Position numbers and translations under genes: made by a program
Shown: piece after piece, positions 55,957 to 64,000 of the stretch
Layout of the letters: the number at the start of each line of letters is the position of its first letter
Numbering within the stretch: the first letter of the stretch is position 1
Notes under the pieces: model-generated
Database searches by the model: none
Told to the model about the DNA's origin: nothing
What the model saw: the letters and a program-made list of their open reading frames with translations, nothing else
Assembly (NCBI GenBank): GCA_014871385.1
Contig: CM026432.1
Location: forward strand, 5,621,669 to 5,685,668
Reading direction: 5' to 3'
Length of the DNA: 64,000 nt
Source of the DNA: Ceratodon purpureus
Taxonomy: Eukaryota; Streptophyta; Bryopsida; Pseudoditrichales; Ditrichaceae

Positions 55957-57534
55957 TTAGAGATACATACCTTTCATCAATATATACTTCAAGTACTTCA
56001 ACGTTGAGCAAATGGAAGCAAAAGATGGGCGCATTTCTGGGGCTTGGATCCAGCAATCCTCAATAAGTGTCTTCAATAGAAGAGGACAATGACCTGGTAA
56101 ATTTGGTCGTTCACCCCTCAAAACCTTCTCCTTTATAAGCCAAGTGGGGTCCTTGTGAAAAGGTTTATATCCGGTTAATATTTCATAACAAACCATGGCA
56201 AAACTATAGACATCACCTTCGAATCGATGTTGTGCCAACGAATTGATTCCTTGATCATTCACCTCCAAGGTGATATTTTCAGGTGCCATCCACCTAATAC
56301 TGCTCATGTTGACAGTTCGAGCGGAATAGCCAATACTGTTTTCCTTCGTCTTTGAGAGACCAAAGTCAGCCACCTTGACATGCACATATTCAATCTCCGC
56401 TTTTCCTGCTTTCACACTTTTAACAAGAATGTTGACGGACTTCAAATCCATATGCACAATCCCTTGGTCGTGAAGGTAACTCATACCTTCACCAATTTGA
56501 AGCATGGTGTCAACTGCTTCCGGAATCGGGAATGGGCGGCTTCTTTTTTGTATAAGTTGATGGAGATCCCCATCCATCAACTCCATGATCACGTCACATG
56601 ATCCCTTGGTCTTAGCACAACAGAATATGGAGATGATGTTTGGATGACACAATTTTCCCAGGGTTCCAACTTCTTGCAAGAAATCTGGATTATTAGGTCC
56701 ATGAAAAGTCTTCTTGGCTACTACTATTCCTAGCCAGGACGCCCTGTGGACAGTAGCCGCCGTAGCCTTCACAAGCTGCTCAGCTGGTTTAACCCACTTA
56801 AACATACTGTTCCAAAAGCTCTCCATATCATAATCACCCCACTCCAAAGTTAATCCTGATTCGAACGAAGTCGGATTCGCTTCCATCCTCAAAAGTCTAT
56901 GAAGTACGTAAGTAGCCAAGTCCCTCTCTGTGCCTTCCAATGAACTCAATTGCAACGTCAGTCTTGCAAGTAGATTCCATGCATCTGCAGATGCCTTCAT
57001 TCTGACCATTGCAGCTTCAGCACAGTAGATGTTGTCAACTTGATCAAATGTCAAGCTTTCAGTTGCTACAAATTCTTCTCTGAAGGCAATTCGACATAAC
57101 TCCAAATTGAATCCAAGCGATGAAACATACTCTGAAATGTTTGTCCGAGTCATTGCCGCTTGGATCCATGCATCCTTGCAACAATCTTGGACAAAGCTCT
57201 CAATTTGCTCCGCCAAGGCCAAGACGAGCTTTGAGATTCCAACCAACTTTGCAACGTCCACAGATTCAACACGTTCATAGTGTTGTTGGGCTTGTGATAT
57301 CTCAAACAACGACCTTGTACTCTGAGCAACCACGTGCAGTTTCCCAGCAAGATATTCACATTGTTCGTTATTGAAGTTTCGTGAAGACGTCTTTTGCACT
57401 GCATCCATACAGTCTTCTGCAAGCTTCAAGTGTAAGCGAAGCTCCTCGTACAAACGAAGGTTGCCAGACAAATCTTGCTTCTTATATGAATCAAGATCTT
57501 CCATCGGACCAGCATTACCAGGTTCTACACACAT
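55957..57534 (-). CDS. Non-RD kinase with helical N-terminal domain, copy 2
   Basis: 525 residues from ATG 57534, with one extra residue against copy 1 (QAQQHYERV against QAQHDERV) and scattered substitutions, none in key motifs. Lys is in VVAKKTF; HMDLKSVN, ADFGLSK and WMAPENI are all kept; the glycine loop is degenerate as in copy 1. The exon is bracketed by the same acceptor (gtgtgtag) and phase-1 donor (aaag|gtatgt, exon end 55971). Retention of an open frame in both copies while neighbouring kinase pieces decay suggests that this exon is under constraint. Confidence 0.8.
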   Translation of the reverse strand: MCVEPGNAGPMEDLDSYKKQDLSGNLRLYEELRLHLKLAEDCMDAVQKTSSRNFNNEQCEYLAGKLHVVAQSTRSLFEISQAQQHYERVESVDVAKLVGISKLVLALAEQIESFVQDCCKDAWIQAAMTRTNISEYVSSLGFNLELCRIAFREEFVATESLTFDQVDNIYCAEAAMVRMKASADAWNLLARLTLQLSSLEGTERDLATYVLHRLLRMEANPTSFESGLTLEWGDYDMESFWNSMFKWVKPAEQLVKATAATVHRASWLGIVVAKKTFHGPNNPDFLQEVGTLGKLCHPNIISIFCCAKTKGSCDVIMELMDGDLHQLIQKRSRPFPIPEAVDTMLQIGEGMSYLHDQGIVHMDLKSVNILVKSVKAGKAEIEYVHVKVADFGLSKTKENSIGYSARTVNMSSIRWMAPENITLEVNDQGINSLAQHRFEGDVYSFAMVCYEILTGYKPFHKDPTWLIKEKVLRGERPNLPGHCPLLLKTLIEDCWIQAPEMRPSFASICSTLKYLKYILMKGMYL

Positions 57535-57653
57535 TCAGTCGCATTTGTGCAAAAATCAATGTTTGTAGACTCAAACTAGACTTAGATATAAAAACCAACA
57601 TTCAAAATTGAATCCACAGTACACAATCTCAAAATAAGTTTAGCTACTGCACC

Positions 57654-57931
57654 TGTCATCGGCGATAGAGGTTGGGGCTGGAGAGCTTTCAGCTTAGTAC
57701 AGATGCTGGAGAGGTAGGTCTGCAGAAGGGTTTGGATTCCAAGCATGAATAAACTAGGTCTCTAAGATAATCCGGACAGGCAGCTGAAGGCAGCTCAGGT
57801 AAAAAACCATGCGTCCTTTGCTTTCGTATCTGGGTCAAACTCGAATCCGGATACAACAACTTCCCACCCAAGAGAAGTGAACACGTTAAATCTGTGAAAC
57901 TATACTGTAAGATAATAAGACATACAAACAG
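57654..57931 (-). pseudogene. C-lobe stump of a kinase-vWA-type kinase, copy 2, frameshifted
   Basis: Same stump as 46459-46736 (LTCSLLLGGKLLYPDSSLTQ), but one base is lost in the CRPTFSS codons (about 57712), giving CRPTSPASVLS and a stop. If the stump served as a leader exon in unit 1, this shift would break it here. Confidence 0.7.
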
Positions 57932-58527
57932 ACTCAATTTCACTCAAACAAACAAGTTGTCAGCACTCCGCAACAAACGCTGCGCATATGCGCCTTAAAA
58001 GAAGACAGCATAATCGCACAAACAAGCAAAAGGGAAGGAGCGGGAAGAATACGCTGAAGTTACCAAATCAAACGCAAGCGCCGCCAGGCCCTTATGTAGC
58101 ACAACCAGTGATCCCAAGTTCTCCAAGAGCTCTGAACACACAGAAATCGAACTGCATCTTCTATGTGGGCTGGTGGTCGAGCGTGCATCAAGTCACCAAG
58201 GTTTCAGGACGAGATACAGGGTGACCTGATGGCATGCGAGGGCTTGAAGATTGTGGACAACGGCGTAGGATGTAAGTTATCAAATCTGCACCATAAGCCT
58301 GGGATTGAGATTGGAGAGGAGAAGCCCTACGTGGGTCCGTGGAGACAGTCTCTCACGTGTTACGACATTTACACTCCTGACTCCTGAGCAACAAATACGT
58401 CACTTGTTAAGAGCGCCAAAACAACCCGACATTATGATACTGCCGCCAGCTCGCGCGGCGGCATTAAATTTCTCGTTACTACTTGAATACATAACAAACA
58501 AACAAAGACATTCTACTGTAGTCAATG
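57932..58527. promoter_or_regulatory. Duplicated relic of the head-to-head kinase spacer, unit 2
   Basis: Matches 46737-47340 closely. About 250 bases present in unit 1, including the start of the truncated kinase, are missing at about 58527. Confidence 0.45.
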
Positions 58528-59032
58528 TGAAGAGGACCTCGTCAGTGACCTGCTTCTCGATTCCCTAGAGCCTGACTGGTTTGAACAGGGACCCGGCAAT
58601 GAACTTAGTTCTTATCTTGATACTAATTTCATCGAGCTTGATGGAAATTTGCAGTTCCTTAGGTTACCTGAGAATTTTTCTGGAACACCGTCGTGGAAGG
58701 TGATCAACTGCCGTTGCCAATTGGCCATTGAAGCGGAAAGTTTTTACAGATGCATCTCTGTGCAAGAGCAGTGGCTTCGCACGGTGATTCAACCGCACAA
58801 GCAGAACGTCCACAGCAATGTCGTGCCTCGGCAAGCATACTTGACGAGGCTTACAGGTATGAAGCCAATCTGCCCCGGGCATGATTTATGCACACGAGGA
58901 TTCTTCCCGACCAACGTCCTTCTCCGTGAAGCAGAGCCTCCACGCCCGTGCTGTGGAAACTGCAACTTTGTGGAGCAGTTGAGAAACTTCGAATACACAG
59001 CCCTCTTTTGCAGAAATATGTCAAAAACCTGA
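58528..59032 (+). pseudogene. Truncated forward kinase, start and kinase domain missing, unit 2
   Basis: The frame enters at EEDLVSDLLLDSLEPDWF with no ATG (the 5' end is deleted). It continues through TPSWKVINCRC, SFYRCISVQEQWLRTVIQP and RQAYLTRLTGM, reaches the Cys motif PCCGNC, then loses similarity and stops at 59030. It keeps the part that unit 1 has lost, and the reverse holds for the start. Confidence 0.8.
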
Positions 59033-60019
59033 GTCACTCACTGGTATTAAGGACGACCGTGGAAAAAATGGTACGCTTACACACTTACGTTCTTTCATTG
59101 TACAGTACATGCGTGACTTCTTCTGATGTTTCTGTGTTTCTGGCCTTCTCCAATGTCTTACTCCTTCTCTACATATATTCAGAGGGTTGTGAGAGTGTGC
59201 ATGCACTGAGTAATTTTGTCACTATTACTACTACTAACGCAGCGGTGTTTGATTTCAATTTGCAGCAAAACGCAAGAATCATAGTCTTAGTGAAGTATTG
59301 GAGAAGCCAATGAAAGCCTCTTTGTTTCAGTAACAATGATTCCAGATGTACAGTACAGGTTAGCCCAAGTAGAGTCACCTAATTTATGGAAACCATGTCG
59401 AAAGCTTTGAACAGAAAGTCTAGTTTTCAAGCTTCTACATTGTCCGAATGACTTACGTTTGTAGAGCAACCGATGCAGGCGTGTAAACATTGACAAGTAC
59501 ATGAGATTGTTTTGATGAGGTTTGGTGATTGCTGACAAAAAGAAATTCGTGATTCACAGTAGCAAGATTGTAGATATGCATGATTGTGAATCCTCCAAAT
59601 GCTTTATCAATCAATTTTTAAGTTTCTTGTGTTCCATTTCTAGTTTACTTGCATGAGAATCTTATCAGTGCTGCGCACTTCAGCTTAACATGTCACCTTT
59701 TGTGTGTCCATTGCGGAGGAACTCATCTGAGACACAATACAATGCCATTAACGTCCAACATTTTATTCATCTGAAATTCTTTAGTTATAATCGCTACTAT
59801 TTACCTTTACTGTATGCTGATTAGTGCATAAGGGAAACATGCGTAATATTGTGTCAGTACCATACTTAGTTCATGCTGGCCACTGTAAACTAAGGGTTTG
59901 AAATGAACTCCTAGGATTTTAGAATGATATTGTTATTAATTTAGTTTAGTAAACTTATGCAATACTGGTACCTGTCAAGCATCTTTATGCTCCTTACTAC
60001 TAGTCTGAGCTATCCGATT
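59033..60019. other. Spacer of unit 2, no gene
   Basis: Counterpart of 47989-48935. No supported frame. Confidence 0.5.
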
Positions 60020-63000
60020 TCAAGATGTTGATTGTAATTTGCAAATCAAGATCACATAGTTTGAAAATGGATGACTTACAAACTCCAGAAAGATTTTATT
60101 TGAATCACAGTAGAAGTGTAATTGAAGGCTTACTGGTTCTTGCATTACAGGCTGAATGGTGACAATACAAGTGTCATCATGTTGTTCTATGTGCTCTGGT
60201 CCTTCCATAATGTTTACCTGGAACATGAAACCAAGAACCATCAAAATTCCTAAATTCCCACACTAATCACATTGTCCACAATCCTGTGGGCACGGTTCAA
60301 TTATTCTAAAATATACTAATCCAAAATGCAATGAGCTACACTTTTGTGGAACACCTCAGATTCAATGTACAGTTTTTAGATGAGATATTAAATGTAGACA
60401 AAAATTAGTTTCTTCGATGATAACACACGAGAAATCTAAATCTATTGTGAGCATCGAGCCACAGGTAGCAGGTTTAGGTGAGCACATTCGGTGTTTGTTC
60501 AAATCAATATTTCACCTCGAGTTGTTCTTGTGAAGATATTTCTACAATGTGCGCCTCAATCGGATCCTGAATGCTATTTTTCTCTTGCGCAACTTGTAAA
60601 ACTGTTTGCTGCGTTTCGTGAGATTGATTTTGCTCAAACTCCGGCAGCGTCACCTGATATAAACACAAGGTTTCAGTCACACCGTGTGAAGCAGTTTTTG
60701 CGAGGTATACATGGTTATTTGATTCCTTTAAACGAAAAAGCATTTCCAGAATACTTGCTGTCAGATTGATCAATCCGAACAACTATAGTTCGCTAGTTTG
60801 ATTGTGGGCCAACAAAGGTGGACTCAAGCAGCGATTGTGCATCAAACGAACCTTGTTAAGAAATGTCATTGAGTGATCCTTAAATTCGATGCGCTCCAGT
60901 AGCTGTCTTGTCTCATCCATCAGCTCGTGGATATTAGCATCTGTCAACTCTGTTTCGTGGCCCCTGCTAAATAACTTCTTCTCCGTGACACCATTCTGTT
61001 TATCCTTCAACTGCAAATACCAATTGGAACATTTAAGATTGAGAGCACTTGGAATCAACAACTAGACCTTGTTCCAAGCATTTCTCAGATTTTACCAACT
61101 TTTGAGGCTGAAATGGACAAATGACAAATTTAGAGCAACATGATGCTACTGTGATGATCAAGCTCTAAGTGTCTATCGAATTGGTTTACCCACATATCTA
61201 AGAGAGAAGAATAAACCTGGATGTCTGTAGTATTGCATTCGTCTGTTAGGCTTTCTAGTTGAACAAGTGCATGTTGGTACTCCTTGGCAAGTCTGTCATT
61301 CCTGGTGTTTGCCACATCGAGTTTCAGCTGCATGGCCTGCTTCTCGGCAGTCGAAGTAGTTAACAACTGCTTTACTTTGTTGGTCAGTTTTTGAATCTCC
61401 TTGGTCATCTCCTGCTTCTCGGCAGCTGAAGTGGTTGTGAGTTCACGCAACTCATCTTTCAGTTTAGTCACCTCGGCACTCAGAGTTCTTTTTTCTGTTG
61501 TTGTCGTTGTAGATTGTTGCTGCAATTCGCCCAGTAACCTTGCAATCTCTGTGTTGAGCTTTATTTTGTCATTTGCTGCTGTCTCCACTGTCACTCTTAA
61601 TTTGTTGTTGAGTAGTTGGACCTGAAGATCATACAGACATGGTAGAAACCTCTTCAGTTGTCGTCATAGTATCTTGATTTTGATATAAAATGGCTATGTC
61701 ACTTTGTTACCCGTTATTAGGGATTCAGTTATTGTGCCTCTTAGTGATCATCCTAACGCGTGAGTATGGAGATTCACACTTCCACTTAATAAAGGTGTGT
61801 TGCATGAAGTAATCAACCTCTTCATTCAGAAGTTGTTTTTCCGATGCAGCAGTGGTAAGACCTTGTTGAATCTCATTAGCAAGCCTTTGAATTTCTATCC
61901 TCATGCTTTTCCTGTCTTTGTGTGCTATGTCTTGTGAATTTCTCAACTTGAGTGTTAGTTGCTCAACCTGTGCACATATATGACATTGTATGAGAAATTG
62001 CTCACCTAGTCTTCGTGAAATTGGTCACATCAGCATACATTGGTGAACAACGCAATAAAACCACAAGGTCCTGGAAAGTATGAAAACCTCATCGCGGATC
62101 TCTTGCTTTTCCAACGCAGCAGTTTCTGTAACTTCACTGAGCTCGTCATTTAGTTTTTGGACTTCTTTGACAAGCTCCTGCTTCTCTCCAGCTGCTGCAA
62201 CGGATAGGTCTCGCCACTGACTGGTGAGCCGTTCCACTTCTTGTAGCATTTCTTGCTTCTCTGATGCCGCTATTTTACAAGCTTGTTTCAAATCCGTGTC
62301 AAGTCGCTGTATCTGTTGGTTTGCTTGGGCCAAGGTACACCTGTTGCAGATTCCAAGCACTTGAACATTCATCGCAATAGTATTGTTGAATAGCACTGTC
62401 ATATGTCACGGAGTAGTTTACCATTTTACAAAACTGAGCTACAACATCAGCATTAGATTGCACGTCACAGTTGAACAGTTTTGTAGTTACGTTAAAAGAT
62501 TTTTCTTAAGTTTTCTAACTACAGGTTTTGGGTCAAGTAGAGTAGAGCTTTATACTAGGAGCCTGAACTCCATGGACATGTGGTTATACAGTCCTGAGCT
62601 GAAACTTTTTGGAGAAAGAATGGTCCTTGAAACTGTACAGTAATGAATCCAAGACAGAACCAACCTCAGAAACCGTACCTGAGACTTTCTCTATCATTCC
62701 AACACCTCTCATAATTTTCATGGCTTTTGTGCATCTTTTCATAAATCAGCATCAAAATATGGTCCCTTGCCTTCCTTCGCTCTGGCGGGATAGTCAGAAG
62801 CTCTCCATACCTTCATTCCACAAAACGGTATTAGCATTGTCTGCAGAATCACTGAACTTTGCAAAAAATAATTCGAAGTGAAGACATGAACGACATTTTA
62901 TGAAAGACAACCTCCATACACTGTCCCGAATTTCATGCTTACAGAGGCTGACCGACGGTAATGTCATGGGAGAAAAGCTCTTGAAGTAGCCTAAGCAGAT

Positions 63001-63943
63001 CTTCACACACAGTAGCACCAGCTTCTTCCTGTGTCCATTATAACAAGTTATTTAGGTAATGGCAGCATAAGCTCTATTACAGTACATTTGATTCCTTGTT
63101 TCTCATTAATGTAGCATGCCGAATCAGAAAATTCCAGTTGTTGGATTAGTTCATGCTTGAGATTGTGGAATCTTCACATTTTGCAACAGATAATATTGCA
63201 TACACAGGTAAAAATTGAGTAGCTTTACCCCAGTGTAGCCTCGCAGCCTTTGCTTCAGACGAGCCACTTTGTCCTCCAATCTGTGCCAGACACCTTCAAC
63301 AATCTTAATCAAAATCAAATTTTTACAAACTTCAAACATCAACTCGTATCTTAGAAAATCAGTAGGTCTGATGCCGTACTGTTGGACGTGAGACTTGTAA
63401 TCCAGTTCCTGTATCTTCTTCTCCTGCAAGACAGTGGTTATCTCCACCTCCAGAGTCGCCACCAACGCCCTCTGCTCTGCCAACTGCTTCGACACCTTCT
63501 CCAGCTCTTCACGCAACAATCCTGCTAAGCGCCAAGAATTACGAAATGAAAAGAGCACCAGTCCAATTCCAGAAAGGGCTCAGACCGTCCTGGGTCCCCT
63601 AATTTCAACAATTGTCTTGCAAAAGATATGGGAAGGTAGACAGAAAGACCACTTACTGGAGCCTGTTTGATTGCCAGATAGCTTCGGTGAATCTCTTCTT
63701 GTAGACGGCAATGCAAGAATTCGTGATCTCCTGGGAGAATCTTCCAGAGAGTCCTGAATTGCTAACGCTGATATCAGACAGCCTGACTCATAGAATGTTT
63801 TTAGCTAGCATGAACAGAAATTAAAGATACGACCTACCCTTGTTTTGGGAATACATGGAGCTTACAGTGGATCGAGTGCGAGGAGACCAGAGTTGCAACT
63901 GTTGCCCATCGTCGTCTTCAGGAGGCTGGCCACCTTCAGGACT
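60020..63943 (-). CDS. Coiled-coil repeat protein gene, copy 2, 5' end beyond the window
   Basis: Exons from the right: about 63943-63838 (SPEGGQPPEDDDGQQLQLWS), 63761-63657 (DSLEDSPRRSRILALPSTRR), 63524-63229 (LLREELEKVSKQLAEQRALV and LKQRLRGYTG), about 63028-62943 (EEAGATVCEDLLRLLQELFS), about 62800-62685 (TIPPERRKARDHILMLIYEK), 62340-62085, 61950-61800 and 61625-61220, then short 3' exons near 61010-60850, 60655-60504 and 60215-60060. The middle is long coiled coil with about seven 35-residue repeats (LTTAASEKQ, AALEKQEIRDEV, AAGEKQELVKEVQKLNDEL). No enzyme domain was seen. The first exon opens after an acceptor at about 63944, so the start is probably outside. Some junction phases near 62820-62943 could not be settled. 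Confidence 0.6.
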
Positions 63944-64000
63944 CTACACCAAAGCTATCCATGAGAAACCCTAAACCACTTGCACAGCTTCAGCATCCAC

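Larger units (their letters stand above)
52684..62862. repeat. Segmental duplication unit, copy 2 (~10.2 kb)
   Basis: Counterpart of 41294-51316 in the same order and orientation. Its left neighbour is the complete RPS23 pseudogene B. On its right the coiled-coil gene continues into unique sequence, so copy 2 keeps the more complete ends. Confidence 0.9.

Noticed and set aside
1..64000. CRISPR arrays, bacterial operons, rRNA or complete tRNA genes
   Set aside because: None seen; introns and element types point to a plant nuclear genome.

Overview
The window reads as nuclear DNA of a land plant, most likely a bryophyte and probably a moss. It has GT-AG introns, compact multi-exon genes separated by AT-rich DNA, a plant SIRT6-class sirtuin (SRT1), Ty3/gypsy, PIF/Harbinger and Stowaway-type mobile elements, and TKL-type kinases of a kind common in bryophytes. 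The organism call is inference. All exon models were drawn by hand from reading frame, splice signals and phase.

Layout. 1-1.5 kb: Ty3/gypsy debris in two opposed pieces plus a probable LTR. 2.2-2.6 kb: small element with inverted ends. 4.9-9.4 kb (-): five-exon gene for a ~1120-residue protein with two membrane segments, not recognised. 10.7-16.7 kb: very AT-rich block holding one intact 111-codon ORF, one decayed exon and a Stowaway-type MITE. 17.3-22.5 kb (-): SRT1, all 14 coding exons traced (507 aa). 23.1-23.6 kb: G/T-rich minisatellite. 25.5-27.3 kb (-): 40S ribosomal protein S23 pseudogene that keeps its introns. 27.6-31 kb: decayed PIF/Harbinger element (Myb/SANT-like ORF plus DDE transposase), its transposase interrupted by a tRNA-like element and a nested foldback.

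The right half is a cluster of unusual kinase genes. At 33.9-37.3 kb (-) a kinase exon splices in phase to a von Willebrand A (vWA) exon. Head to head with it is an intronless kinase (38.9-40.3 kb, +). A roughly 10-kb unit then occurs twice in the same orientation (about 41.3-51.3 and 52.7-62.9 kb). Each copy carries the 5' end of an RPS23 pseudogene, an F-box gene, a helical-domain kinase, the stump of a kinase related to the kinase-vWA gene, a broken forward kinase, and a coiled-coil gene. Copy 2 keeps the 5' exons of the coiled-coil gene; copy 1 is cut.

The most interesting reading is that this is a modular kinase-fusion locus. All inspected kinases are non-RD (HGD or HMD in place of HRD), and the module borders (kinase/vWA, kinase/kinase, kinase/F-box) carry splice sites of the same phase (phase 1). 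This recalls the kinase-fusion immune proteins of cereals, for example wheat Lr9 (tandem kinase plus vWA). An immune role here is inference only.
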